A stretch of DNA of 36,166 nucleotides from RGIG3102 sp964507095 (GTDB lineage: Bacteria > Bacillota > Clostridia > Oscillospirales > Ruminococcaceae): positions 1 through 36,166 of the forward strand of contig CAZDOS010000015.1 in assembly GCA_964507095.1 (NCBI GenBank), written 5' to 3'. Position numbers and translations under genes: made by a program. The notes beneath the pieces are model-generated. The model had not been told where the DNA came from, did not search any database, and saw nothing but the letters and a program-made list of their open reading frames with translations. Each line of letters begins with the position of its first letter. The first letter of the stretch is position 1. Shown in pieces: positions 1 to 7,459 of the stretch.

Positions 1-363
1 CTCCTTGCGGGCCTGTCTGTCTGTCATGACGCCCTTAGGTGTAGAGATGATGGCTGTGCCGATTCCTCTCATGACCTTAGGCATGTCTTCGCAGCTTGTG
101 TAGATACGAAGACCTGGCTTTGAGACTCTGCGCAGTCCTGTGATGACAGGTGCGCCTGTCTCTGTGTACTTAAGTGTGATTGAGATAACGCCCTGCTTGG
201 CATCCTCAGTCACTGTGAAATCTTTGATGTATCCTTCATCAACAAGAATCTGAGCAATAGCTTTTTTCATGTTGGATGCAGGAACATCTACTGTTGCGTG
301 CTTTGCCCGAGAAGCGTTTCTGATTCTTGTGAGCAAATCAGCAATAGGATCAGTGATATTCAT
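1..363 (-). CDS. rpsH: 30S ribosomal protein S8 (C-terminus cut by window edge)
   Basis: This gene encodes small-subunit protein S8, which binds the central domain of 16S rRNA and in many bacteria also represses the spc operon. The frame opens with an ATG at 363 after the Shine-Dalgarno-like AGGAGG and reads MNITDPIADLLTRIRNA, the standard S8 N-terminus. It runs 121 codons to the window edge without a stop; the family is about 130 residues long, so only roughly the last ten residues are missing. It is the most distal visible gene of the S10-spc operon, just after rpsN. Confidence 0.95.
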   Translation of the reverse strand, partial: MNITDPIADLLTRIRNASRAKHATVDVPASNMKKAIAQILVDEGYIKDFTVTEDAKQGVISITLKYTETGAPVITGLRRVSKPGLRIYTSCEDMPKVMRGIGTAIISTPKGVMTDRQARKE

Positions 364-392
364 TATTCTTGCCTCCTGTTAGTTAAAAAGTA

Positions 393-578
393 TTACCAGC
401 TTGCTTTCTTTACGCCCGGGATCTCTCCCTTGTAGGCCAGTTCTCTGAAGCAGATACGGCAAATGCCGTACTTTCTCAGATAAGCGTGTGGTCTGCCGCA
501 GATCTTGCATCTGTTGTACTGTCTTGTTGAAAATTTAGGCTCGCGCTGCTGCTTGACCTTCATTGATGTCTTTGCCAT
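393..578 (-). CDS. rpsN: 30S ribosomal protein S14, zinc-binding type Z
   Basis: S14 of the short, zinc-binding (C+) class, 61 residues, sits in the head of the 30S subunit. The diagnostic zinc ribbon is visible as CKIC followed 13 residues later by CRIC (Cys24, 27, 40, 43). The long, zinc-free S14 paralogue used under zinc starvation is not in this window. The gene lies between rplE and rpsH, its normal place in the spc operon of Firmicutes, with short gaps on both sides. Confidence 0.97.
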   Translation of the reverse strand: MAKTSMKVKQQREPKFSTRQYNRCKICGRPHAYLRKYGICRICFRELAYKGEIPGVKKASW

Positions 579-592
579 TGTTCATTTCCCCC

Positions 593-1132
593 TTAGTTGG
601 CAAACGGAGCGCCCATTGCCCTGAGCAATGCCTTGGCCTCTTCGTCTGTGTGTGCCGTGGTTACGAATGAAATGTCCATACCGCGGAGCTTGTCGATCTT
701 GTCGTACTCGATCTCAGGGAAAATCAACTGCTCTCTGATACCGAATGAATAGTTGCCGCGTCCGTCAAAGGAATCACCGTTGATTCCGTGGAAGTCTCTT
801 ACACGAGGAAGAGCGATGTTGAACAGTCTGTCGACGAATTCATACATCCTCTCGCCACGGAGTGTGACCTTGACGCCTATCGGCATGCCTTCACGCAGCT
901 TGAAGTTAGCAACTGACTTCTTTGCCTTACAAATTATTGGGTGCTGTCCGGTGATCTTCTGAATGTCGCCGACTACAGCATCGATTACCTTTGCGTTGTC
1001 CTTAGCCTCGGAGCAGCCAACGTTGATGACTACCTTCTCGAGCTTCGGGATCTGCATGACGCTCTTGTAGTTGAACTGCTTCATGAGAGCAGGAGCAACT
1101 TCATTTGTGTATAAATCTCTAAGTGTTGACAT
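593..1132 (-). CDS. rplE: 50S ribosomal protein L5
   Basis: L5 (179 residues) binds 5S rRNA and forms the central protuberance of the 50S subunit, where it contacts S13 in bridge B1b. The N-terminus (LRDLYTNEVAPALMKQF), the central KITGQ.P...KAKKSVANFKLREG block and the C-terminal GMDISFVTTAHTDEEA segment match the family at full length. It lies between rplX and rpsN, with about 15 nt to each neighbour, consistent with one polycistronic transcript. Confidence 0.98.
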   Translation of the reverse strand: MSTLRDLYTNEVAPALMKQFNYKSVMQIPKLEKVVINVGCSEAKDNAKVIDAVVGDIQKITGQHPIICKAKKSVANFKLREGMPIGVKVTLRGERMYEFVDRLFNIALPRVRDFHGINGDSFDGRGNYSFGIREQLIFPEIEYDKIDKLRGMDISFVTTAHTDEEAKALLRAMGAPFAN

Positions 1133-1149
1133 TTAAAGTTCCTCCTTCA

Positions 1150-1476
1150 TCAATATTTCAGCTCAGCACCGCAGTGCTTGCAGATACGAACTTTCTTGCC
1201 GTCTTCGATCTTGTGACCGACTCTGGTTGCCTTGCCGCACTTTGGGCATACAGGCATGACCTTGCTTGCGTAGATGGCGCCTTCAGCGTCAACTATTCCG
1301 CCGCTCTCGCCCTGTCTTCTAGGCTTGACATGCTTCTTGACCATGTTAAGTCCTTCAACGATGACCTTGCCTTCCTTAGGGCTTACAGCGAGCACTTTGC
1401 CGGTTTCACCGCGGTCCTTACCGCTAATGATCTTGACGGTATCACCTGTTCTTACATGAACCTTATTCATATTCAT
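1150..1476 (-). CDS. rplX: 50S ribosomal protein L24
   Basis: L24 (108 residues) is an early assembly protein of the 50S subunit. An N-terminal KOW motif is visible (VRTGDTVKIISGKDRGETGK). The C-terminal half contains two cysteine pairs, CPKC near residue 77 and CKHC near residue 99, that could form a zinc ribbon. Some bacterial L24 proteins keep such cysteines and others have lost them, so this genome has C+ versions of both S14 and L24. Two in-frame ATGs two codons apart (1476 and 1470) could both start it; the first is used here. Confidence 0.97.
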   Translation of the reverse strand: MNMNKVHVRTGDTVKIISGKDRGETGKVLAVSPKEGKVIVEGLNMVKKHVKPRRQGESGGIVDAEGAIYASKVMPVCPKCGKATRVGHKIEDGKKVRICKHCGAELKY

Positions 1477-1484
1477 CTGTCTCC

Positions 1485-1853
1485 TTACAGTGATTCCGGT
1501 GCAAGGCTCAGTATCTTAAGGTAGCCCTTGTCACGCAGTTCACGTGCCACAGGTCCAAAGATACGGGTACCTCTCGGATTCTTATCATCTCTTATAATAA
1601 CTGCTGCATTCTCGTCGAAGCGAATGTATGAACCGTCTTCACGGCGAATTCCACTCTTAGTACGAACGATAACAGCCTTAACAACTTCACCCTTCTTGAC
1701 AACGCCGCCAGGAGTTGTCTTCTTTACGGAAGCCACAACAACATCGCCGATATTTGCATATCTTCTGCGTGTTCCGCCCAAAACGCGGATGCACATCAGT
1801 TCCTTGGCACCTGTGTTGTCAGCGACCTTCAGATAGGTTTGCATCTGTACCAT
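1485..1853 (-). CDS. rplN: 50S ribosomal protein L14
   Basis: L14 (122 residues) is a conserved 50S protein at the subunit interface near the factor-binding site. The frame begins MVQMQTYLKVADNTGAKE and ends with GYLKILSLAPESL, both characteristic of the family, and the length is exact. A strong AGGAGGA lies 7 nt before the ATG. It is the first gene of the spc part of the cluster, directly after rpsQ, with no promoter visible in the short gap, so S10 and spc genes appear to be one long unit here. Confidence 0.98.
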   Translation of the reverse strand: MVQMQTYLKVADNTGAKELMCIRVLGGTRRRYANIGDVVVASVKKTTPGGVVKKGEVVKAVIVRTKSGIRREDGSYIRFDENAAVIIRDDKNPRGTRIFGPVARELRDKGYLKILSLAPESL

Positions 1854-1880
1854 TAATAGGTCCTCCTTCTTACAATTCGC

Positions 1881-2135
1881 TTACTTAGCCTTCTCGACTA
1901 TTCTGACCAGTCTCCAGTTCTTGTCCTTTGAAAGCTTGCGTGTCTCCATGATCTCAACACGGTCGCCTACGCCACACTCGTTGTTCTCGTCGTGTGCCTT
2001 GAACTTAACTGTTCTCTTTACAATCTTCTTGTATAAAGGGTGCTGGACTCTGTCTTCGATAGCAACAACTATTGTCTTGTCCATCTTATCGGATACGACT
2101 GTACCGATCTTGGTCTTTCTCAAATTGCGTTCCAT
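1881..2135 (-). CDS. rpsQ: 30S ribosomal protein S17
   Basis: S17 (84 residues) is a primary 16S rRNA-binding protein of the 30S body. The OB-fold signature is seen in KIGTVVSDKMDKTIVVAIEDRVQHPLYKK and in CGVGDRVEIMETRKLSKDK. Length and position between rpmC and rplN are standard. Confidence 0.97.
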   Translation of the reverse strand: MERNLRKTKIGTVVSDKMDKTIVVAIEDRVQHPLYKKIVKRTVKFKAHDENNECGVGDRVEIMETRKLSKDKNWRLVRIVEKAK

Positions 2136-2153
2136 TGTCTTACCTCCCCTTTA

Positions 2154-2342
2154 TTATTTCTCAAGAGCCGAAAGAGCTGTGTATACTCTGGCTATGTCCT
2201 TCTTGACCTCACCGATTCTCATCGGGTTGTCAAGCTGGTTGACTGTATGCTGAAAACGAAGATTGAACAGTTCCTGCTTAAGATCCTTTAACTTCCGGTT
2301 CAGCTCGGCAGCTGACAGATTGCGTAATTCACTTGCTTTCAT
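2154..2342 (-). CDS. rpmC: 50S ribosomal protein L29
   Basis: L29 (62 residues) is a two-helix protein near the peptide exit, next to L23. The sequence MKASELRNLSAAELNRKL and the LKDLKQELFNLRFQ helix are typical. Its start codon overlaps the rplP stop by one base (TAATG), so translation of the two is probably coupled. The stop lies about 20 nt before rpsQ. Confidence 0.96.
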   Translation of the reverse strand: MKASELRNLSAAELNRKLKDLKQELFNLRFQHTVNQLDNPMRIGEVKKDIARVYTALSALEK

Positions 2343-2761
2343 TATTCAACTACCTCTTCTTTCTTTATGAATTTGCACTTGATAGGCAGTTTGTGCATGG
2401 CCAGACGCATAGCCTCTCTTGCAAGATCCTCGGATACTCCGCCGATCTCAAAGAGCACTCTGCCCGGCTTGACTACTGCTACCCAGTACTCAGGGCTTCC
2501 TTTACCGGAACCCATACGAGTTTCGGCAGGCTTCTCAGTAACTGGCTTGTCAGGGAAGATCTTGATCCATACCTGACCGCCACGCTTGATGTAACGAGTC
2601 ATGGCTACACGGGCTGCCTCGATCTGGTTTGATGTGATCCAGGCCGGCTCAAGAGCCTGAAGGCCGTAATCGCCGTATGTCACTGTATTGCCGCGAGATG
2701 CCTTGCCCTTCATACGGCCACGCTGCACTCTGCGGTACTTTACTCTCTTTGGTAAAAGCAT
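2342..2761 (-). CDS. rplP: 50S ribosomal protein L16
   Basis: L16 (139 residues) sits near the A site and the base of the L7/L12 stalk. It begins MLLPKRVKYRRVQRGR and contains the conserved TEKPAETRMGSGKGSPEYWVAVVKPG block, whose Arg is the residue hydroxylated in some bacteria. The ATG overlaps the end of rpsC by one base and the stop overlaps the rpmC start, so the rpsC-rplP-rpmC trio is translationally linked. Confidence 0.98.
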   Translation of the reverse strand: MLLPKRVKYRRVQRGRMKGKASRGNTVTYGDYGLQALEPAWITSNQIEAARVAMTRYIKRGGQVWIKIFPDKPVTEKPAETRMGSGKGSPEYWVAVVKPGRVLFEIGGVSEDLAREAMRLAMHKLPIKCKFIKKEEVVE

Positions 2762-3432
2762 TATCTCCTGCCTCCTTCTCTACGAGGTTTGGCACTCTTC
2801 AGTACTTCTCCCTTGTAGATCCAGACCTTGACGCCGACCTTGCCGTATGTGGTGTTTGCTTCTGCAAAACCGTAGTCGATGTCAGCACGAAGTGTCTGAA
2901 GCGGGATTGTGCCCTCGTGATAATGTTCTGTTCTAGCGATATCAGCACCGCCCAGACGGCCTGAAACGCTTGTCTTGATGCCCTTGACGCCAAGTCTTGT
3001 GGCTCTGGACATTGCTGACTTCATTGCTCTTCTGAATGCAACACGGCCTTCGAGGTCTGCTGCGATCTTCTCAGCGATGAGCTGTGCATCTGCATCTGCC
3101 TGCTTGAGCTCTGTGACATTGATGATGATCTCATCTCTGTCTCTCTTGATGAGCTCGGACACTGCAGTGCGTGTCTTTTCTATATTGGAGCCCTTAGGTC
3201 CGATGACCATACCGGGTCTTCCGCAGAAAATATTGATCCTAACTACCTTAGAATCTCTCTCAATCTCAATTTTTGAAACACCGGCAGTGTAAAGCTGAGC
3301 TTTGAGATATTTTCTGATGTTGTAATCTTCAACAAGTGTATCGCCGAACTGCTGCTTGTTAACGTACCAGCGGGAATTCCAGTTCTTGATAACACCTACA
3401 CGAAGTCCGTGTGGATTAACTTTCTGTCCCAT
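2761..3432 (-). CDS. rpsC: 30S ribosomal protein S3
   Basis: S3 (223 residues) forms part of the mRNA entry channel and its helicase activity. The start is placed at the ATG at 3432 (MGQKVNPHGLRVG, the invariant S3 N-terminus), preceded by GGAGG; the frame is open further upstream to 3468 but that would overlap rplV and adds non-family residues. The type-2 KH domain is visible with its GXXG loop in GMVIGPKGSNIEK, and the C-terminal half holds RLGGADIARTEHYHEGTIPLQTLRADIDY. Residues after 210 are a short basic tail. Confidence 0.98.
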   Translation of the reverse strand: MGQKVNPHGLRVGVIKNWNSRWYVNKQQFGDTLVEDYNIRKYLKAQLYTAGVSKIEIERDSKVVRINIFCGRPGMVIGPKGSNIEKTRTAVSELIKRDRDEIIINVTELKQADADAQLIAEKIAADLEGRVAFRRAMKSAMSRATRLGVKGIKTSVSGRLGGADIARTEHYHEGTIPLQTLRADIDYGFAEANTTYGKVGVKVWIYKGEVLKSAKPRREGGRR

Positions 3433-3442
3433 AGCTTCCTCC

Positions 3443-3781
3443 TTATTCCTCGTATTCTTTGAGAACAACTGTCATGTGGCTTGTTCTCTTCAGAACTCTG
3501 TAAGCTCTGCCCTGTGCTCTAGGTCTGATCCTCTTGAGTGTAGGACCAGGTGTTACGAAACACTCTGAAACATACAGACTGTTTCTGTCCATGCTGAAAT
3601 TATGCTCCGCATTTGCTGCTGCCGACTTGACCAGTTTCAGTAAAGGTTCGCATGCAGCCTTTGGTGTGTGCTGCAGGATGGCAATAGCTTCGTCGAGTGG
3701 CTTATTCCTGATAAGATCCATCACGATCTGCACTTTTCTCGGTGCAATGCGGGCGTGTCTCAAATATGCCCTTGCTTCCAT
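3443..3781 (-). CDS. rplV: 50S ribosomal protein L22
   Basis: L22 (112 residues) touches all domains of 23S rRNA, and its long beta hairpin lines the peptide exit tunnel. The hairpin is visible as RIRPRAQGRAYRVLKRTSH, with wild-type-like residues and no insertion of the kind associated with macrolide resistance. It starts MEARAYLRHARIAPRKVQIV, as expected. The gene ends 10 nt before rpsC. Confidence 0.97.
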   Translation of the reverse strand: MEARAYLRHARIAPRKVQIVMDLIRNKPLDEAIAILQHTPKAACEPLLKLVKSAAANAEHNFSMDRNSLYVSECFVTPGPTLKRIRPRAQGRAYRVLKRTSHMTVVLKEYEE

Positions 3782-3797
3782 TGTTAATTACTCTCCT

Positions 3798-4070
3798 TTA
3801 CTTAGATGACTTTGAACCGGCGTGGCCGCCAAACTTTCTTGTCGGTGCGAACTCGCCCAGCTTGTGTCCGACCATGTCCTCAGTCACATATACAGGGACG
3901 TGCTTGCGTCCGTCATGTACTGCGAATGTGTGTCCGACGAAGTCTGGGAAAATTGTAGATGCGCGGCTCCATGTCCTTAAGACTCTCTTTTCACCAGTCT
4001 TGTTCATCTCTCTTACTCTCTTGAGGAGAACAGGCTGGACGTAAGGGCCTTTCTTTATACTTCTACTCAT
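3798..4070 (-). CDS. rpsS: 30S ribosomal protein S19
   Basis: S19 (90 residues) sits in the 30S head and contacts S13 and the A-site tRNA region. The family hallmarks MSRSIKKGPYV, TWSRASTIFPDFVGHTFAVHDG, and HKLGEFAPTRKFGGH are all present at normal spacing. The gene lies between rplB and rplV with gaps of about 16 nt. Confidence 0.98.
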   Translation of the reverse strand: MSRSIKKGPYVQPVLLKRVREMNKTGEKRVLRTWSRASTIFPDFVGHTFAVHDGRKHVPVYVTEDMVGHKLGEFAPTRKFGGHAGSKSSK

Positions 4071-4086
4071 TTATCGAACTCCTTTA

Positions 4087-4917
4087 TTAACCGTTGCGAC
4101 GTCTGACGATCATCTTGTCAGAAGCCTTGTGCTTGTCTCTTGTCTTGTAGCCCATTGCCGGCTTGCCCCAAGGGGTAACAGGACCAGGACGACCAACAGG
4201 GGATTTACCTTCTCCACCACCGTGAGGATGGTCTACAGGGTTCATGACTGAACCACGTACGGTCGGTCTCCAGCCCATGTGGCGCTTTCTTCCTGCCTTG
4301 CCCAGCTTCACGTTGTCGTGATCGAGGTTTGATACCTGACCGATAGTTGCGAAGCAGTTGATCGGGACGTTTCTCAGCTCACCGGAAGGCAGACGTACGA
4401 GGCCGTACTTTCCTTCCTTGGCGATCAGCTGTGCGAAATTGCCTGCTGAACGTACAAGCTGTGCTCCCTTTCCAGGATAGAGCTCGATATTGTGAATAAC
4501 GGTACCTACAGGGATGTTCGCGATAGGAAGTGCATTGCCAGGCTTGATGTCGGCGCTGGCGCCGCTGACTACCTTGTCACCTACGCTGAGTCCGTTAGGA
4601 GCAATAATGTATGACTTCTCGCCATCTTCGTACTGAATAAGTGCGATGAAAGCTGTTCTGTTCGGATCGTACTCAAGTGACAGTACCTCTGCAGGCATGT
4701 CTGTCTTGCTTCTCTTGAAGTCGATCACGCGATATTTTGTTCTGTTTCCGCCGCCATGGTGACGCACTGTGATGCGGCCCATGCCGTTACGGCCACTGTT
4801 CTTCTTCAGAGGCTCGAGCAGGCTTCTTTCCGGCTCTACCTTTGAAAGTACCGAGAAATCCGTCACCGACATGTTACGACGGGAAGGAGTGGTCGGTTTG
4901 TACTTTTTTATAGCCAT
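4087..4917 (-). CDS. rplB: 50S ribosomal protein L2
   Basis: L2 (276 residues) is a primary 23S rRNA-binding protein needed for subunit association and peptidyl transferase activity. It begins MAIKKYKPTTPSRR, and the conserved C-terminal NPVDHPHGGGEGKSPVGRP block with the functionally important His is intact. Length is normal. The upstream gap to rplW is 100 nt, unusually long for this operon, and holds an inverted repeat described separately. Confidence 0.98.
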   Translation of the reverse strand: MAIKKYKPTTPSRRNMSVTDFSVLSKVEPERSLLEPLKKNSGRNGMGRITVRHHGGGNRTKYRVIDFKRSKTDMPAEVLSLEYDPNRTAFIALIQYEDGEKSYIIAPNGLSVGDKVVSGASADIKPGNALPIANIPVGTVIHNIELYPGKGAQLVRSAGNFAQLIAKEGKYGLVRLPSGELRNVPINCFATIGQVSNLDHDNVKLGKAGRKRHMGWRPTVRGSVMNPVDHPHGGGEGKSPVGRPGPVTPWGKPAMGYKTRDKHKASDKMIVRRRNG

Positions 4918-5017
4918 TTTAGGTTCACTCTCCTTATGAGTCTTTTTGCGAGAAGCGTTCTCTGACGCCTCCCATACTTAAAAACGCCTCAACTTGCTAA
5001 AGATTGGGCGGGGGCAA

Positions 5018-5308
5018 TTACATACCTTCGAAGAAGTCGATGCCCTTTGAATCGGCTGTCAGTGTGACGATAGCCTTCTTGTAGGCAGCTGTGTAGCCGC
5101 CCTTGAATGTCTGACGGCGATAGTGGCCGCGGACATTAAGTGTATTAACCTTGCTGACCTTGACTCCGAAGAGCTCCTCAACAGCGTTCTTGATCTCGAA
5201 CTTGTTGGCGTCAGGAGCGACCTGGAATGTGTACTTTCTGTCAGCAATGCCCTTCATGCTGTTTTCAGTGATGATTGGCTTTAGGATGATATCCTGTGCG
5301 AATTTCAT
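5018..5308 (-). CDS. rplW: 50S ribosomal protein L23
   Basis: L23 (96 residues) surrounds the peptide exit and docks trigger factor and SRP. Conserved blocks include DIILKPIITENSM near the N-terminus and FEIKNAVEELFGVKVSKVNTLNVRGHYRR in the middle. Its ATG overlaps the rplD stop by one base, so the two are probably translationally coupled. Confidence 0.97.
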   Translation of the reverse strand: MKFAQDIILKPIITENSMKGIADRKYTFQVAPDANKFEIKNAVEELFGVKVSKVNTLNVRGHYRRQTFKGGYTAAYKKAIVTLTADSKGIDFFEGM

Positions 5309-5931
5309 TATGCGAATACCTCCTCAAGTTTCTTGGCCGCATCGAGGCTGATAACCAGTGTTCCGGCATTTACGGTGTCATATGTGTTCATGGTCGTTGC
5401 CAATGTTGTTTGTACACCAGGGATATTGCCTGCTGACTTAACAACCTTCTGGTCGGCAACTGCCTGGACCATAAGTGCCTTGCCGCTTACGCCGAGGTTC
5501 TCGAGCATCTTTACTACAGCCTTTGTTGAGTAGCTGTCGATAGCGAAATCATCAACGATGACGATCTTGCCGTTTGCAGCCTTGTCTGATAATGCTGAGC
5601 AGAGTGCAAGTCTCTTTACCTTCTTGTTGAGAGAGTAGCTGTAATCGCGTGGCTTAGGACCGAGAGCGATTCCGCCGTGAGTCCACTGTGGTGAACGGAT
5701 GGATCCCTGTCTTGCACGACCGGTGCCCTTCTGTCTCCACGGCTTGCGTCCGCCGCCGCTTACCTCGCTGCGTGTCAGAGTGGACTGTGTGCCCTGTCTC
5801 TGGTTTGCAAGGTAGTTTACAACTGCTGCATGCATGACCTTGGTATTGGGTGTGATGCCGAATACAGCATCAGAGAGCTCAACAGTGTCGACTTTTTTGC
5901 CGTTTATGTCTAAAACATCAAATTTTGCCAT
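5308..5931 (-). CDS. rplD: 50S ribosomal protein L4
   Basis: L4 (207 residues) binds 23S rRNA, and its extended loop narrows the exit tunnel beside L22. The loop is visible as GGGRKPWRQKGTGRARQGS, close to residues 60-80, with the drug-susceptible-type KPWRQKGTGRAR intact. In E. coli L4 is also the autorepressor of the S10 operon. The leader upstream of rpsJ here could be a target of a comparable control, but that is inference. Confidence 0.98.
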   Translation of the reverse strand: MAKFDVLDINGKKVDTVELSDAVFGITPNTKVMHAAVVNYLANQRQGTQSTLTRSEVSGGGRKPWRQKGTGRARQGSIRSPQWTHGGIALGPKPRDYSYSLNKKVKRLALCSALSDKAANGKIVIVDDFAIDSYSTKAVVKMLENLGVSGKALMVQAVADQKVVKSAGNIPGVQTTLATTMNTYDTVNAGTLVISLDAAKKLEEVFA

Positions 5932-5945
5932 CTTGTCTTCCTCCC

Positions 5946-6578
5946 TTATGCCTTTACGCTGTCGGTCAGCACTACGATGCCGCCCTTTGCACCAGGAATG
6001 GCGCCCTTAACAGCGATCAGATTGTTCTCCGCGTCGATCTTGACAACGCTGAGGTTCTGAACGGTGACTCTCTCTGCACCGAGGTGTCCTGGGAGCTTCT
6101 TTCCCTTGTAAACACGTGAAGGTGAAGATGTTGAGCCGTTTGAACCGGCGTGTCTTGCCACAGGACCGGAACCGTGGCTGGCCTTCAGGCTGTGGTTGTT
6201 CCAGCGCTTGATCGTGCCGGCATAGCCCTTGCCTTTGCTTGTTCCGACAACGTCTACCTTGTCGCCGGCTGCAAATACGTCAGCCTTGATGATATCGCCT
6301 ACGTTCATGTCGGCGATGGATTCAAGACGGAACTCTCTGAGTGTCTTCTTAGGAGCAACGCCCGCCTTGTCAAAATGTCCTTTAGCCGGCTTGGAAAGGC
6401 GTGAAAGCTTAACCTCACCAAATCCGAGCTGAACTGCCTCGTAGCCGTCGCTCTCGACAGTCTTCTTCTGTACGACAACACAAGGACCTGCCTCGATTAC
6501 TGTTACCGGCACTACCATGCCGTTTTCATCGAAAAGCTGTGTCATACCGATTTTCTTACCGATAATTCCTTTTTGCAT
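5946..6578 (-). CDS. rplC: 50S ribosomal protein L3
   Basis: L3 (210 residues) is an assembly-initiating 50S protein with an extension reaching the peptidyl transferase centre. It begins MQKGIIGKKIGMTQLFDENG and holds the family's KGKGYAGTIKRWNNH and YKGKKLPGHLGAERVTVQNL blocks. The extension loop reads HGSGPVARHAGSNGS. It follows rpsJ after a 96-nt gap and is followed by rplD. Confidence 0.97.
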   Translation of the reverse strand: MQKGIIGKKIGMTQLFDENGMVVPVTVIEAGPCVVVQKKTVESDGYEAVQLGFGEVKLSRLSKPAKGHFDKAGVAPKKTLREFRLESIADMNVGDIIKADVFAAGDKVDVVGTSKGKGYAGTIKRWNNHSLKASHGSGPVARHAGSNGSTSSPSRVYKGKKLPGHLGAERVTVQNLSVVKIDAENNLIAVKGAIPGAKGGIVVLTDSVKA

Positions 6579-6674
6579 TTCTTAATGCCTCCTGTCAGGT
6601 TATTGGTTGACCCTCCGGCCAACATGACTCCAACTTATGTGGTGGAGAGCTGTAATACGGTTGGTAAATCCTTA

Positions 6675-6986
6675 TTACAGTTTTACTTCGATCTCTACGC
6701 CCGCTGGGAGCTGCAGATTCTTCAGAGCATCAACAGTCTTGTTTGTAGGTCTGAGAATGTCGATTACTCTCTTGTGAGTCCTGTACTCGAACTGCTCACG
6801 TGAATCCTTATACTTGTGAACAGCACGCAGAATTGTGACGATCTCCTTGTCGGTAGGGAGCGGGATAGGGCCTGATACCCTGGCTCCTGTTCTCTTTGCC
6901 GCTTCGACGATCTTTTCAGCTGCAGCATCTACCAGCTGATGATCATAACTCTTGAGCTTGACTCTGATTTTCTCGTTGACTGCCAT
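6675..6986 (-). CDS. rpsJ: 30S ribosomal protein S10
   Basis: S10 (103 residues) is a 30S head protein that also partners NusB in antitermination. The sequence IRVKLKSYDHQLVDAAAEKIVEAAKRTGA and the loop GPIPLPTDKEIVTILRAVHKYKDSREQFE match the family. The ATG is preceded by AAGGAGG. It is the first gene of the operon. About 300 nt of untranslated leader and a consensus-like promoter lie upstream. Confidence 0.98.
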   Translation of the reverse strand: MAVNEKIRVKLKSYDHQLVDAAAEKIVEAAKRTGARVSGPIPLPTDKEIVTILRAVHKYKDSREQFEYRTHKRVIDILRPTNKTVDALKNLQLPAGVEIEVKL

Positions 6987-7285
6987 TTTTACGCCTCCTT
7001 ATAGATTTAGAATAATGTTGGCGGTATTAAATATTATACACGGTGCCGGGTGTTTCGCACCCCCTCATGATAAAAACCGATTAACCGTCAAGCAGTTAGA
7101 TCGGATCATGAGTCTGTCTAGGCTCGAATCACAAAGTTTTGGCCAGTGGACCATCAGGTGGTCATACACCCTTTGCATGCATGATATTTATTTTTCGCCC
7201 GGTTCAAAGATCGGACATACTCAGCGGAAAAACCCACTTTCGTGGCAACCTCCCGCGTCAACGCAATCTTTGCAGTCGCCTAAAT
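6987..7285 (-). promoter_or_regulatory. structured 5' leader of the S10 operon
   Basis: About 290 nt of untranslated RNA is expected between the promoter at 7286-7314 and rpsJ. Read on the minus strand it holds several hairpins: GACCA/TGGTC (plus coordinates 7149-7163); a CCGAT/ATCGG stem with an inner AAC/GTT (7077-7104) followed by five U residues (7071-7075), which looks like an intrinsic attenuator; and GGGTG/CACCC with a 5-nt loop (7048-7062). The heptamer CCGATCT occurs twice, and CCGGG could pair alternatively with CCCGG further down, so mutually exclusive folds are possible. I recognise no named ribosomal-protein leader family with certainty, and no ORF is supported here. Confidence 0.6.
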
Positions 7286-7314
7286 AATATACTACAAACA
7301 TTTTTCCAATGCAA
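7286..7314 (-). promoter_or_regulatory. promoter of the S10 operon
   Basis: On the minus strand TTGCAT (7309-7314) and TATATT (7286-7291) are separated by exactly 17 bp, a good sigma-A promoter. The -10 lies about 300 nt upstream of rpsJ and downstream of rqcH, so the operon has its own promoter. Confidence 0.8.
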
Positions 7315-7388
7315 GAACTTTTTTTCGTGGAGAAAAATTCGTATACTTGCACAAAAAAGTTTGTTGAAAACATAGAATATGCCGTATA

Positions 7389-7423
7389 AATTGCCCTTCC
7401 TTTAGGCGTTTTGAAGGGCAATT
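7389..7423 (-). terminator. inverted repeat after rqcH, probable terminator
   Basis: A perfect 10-bp stem (AATTGCCCTT / AAGGGCAATT) with a 15-nt loop lies about 20 nt after the rqcH stop. On the minus strand it is followed only by TTTAT, a weak U-tract, so termination may be partial. On the plus strand the T runs start some 8 nt after the stem. Confidence 0.5.
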
Positions 7424-7427
7424 CCGG

Positions 7428-7459
7428 CTGTTTTTATCTGTTTTTTACCTGTTTTTTAC
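7428..7459. repeat. triple 10-11 bp tandem repeat at the 3' end of rqcH
   Basis: On the plus strand three near-identical copies of CTGTTTTTTAC stand in tandem (the first is CTGTTTTTAT). The rqcH stop codon and its last codons fall inside the third copy, so the array spans the gene's end. It probably arose by slippage. Confidence 0.8.

Noticed and set aside
7033..7038. A second TATAAT on the minus strand close to rpsJ
   Set aside because: No acceptable -35 at 16-18 bp (GGTGCG) and no proper extended -10, so the promoter at 7286-7314 is preferred.
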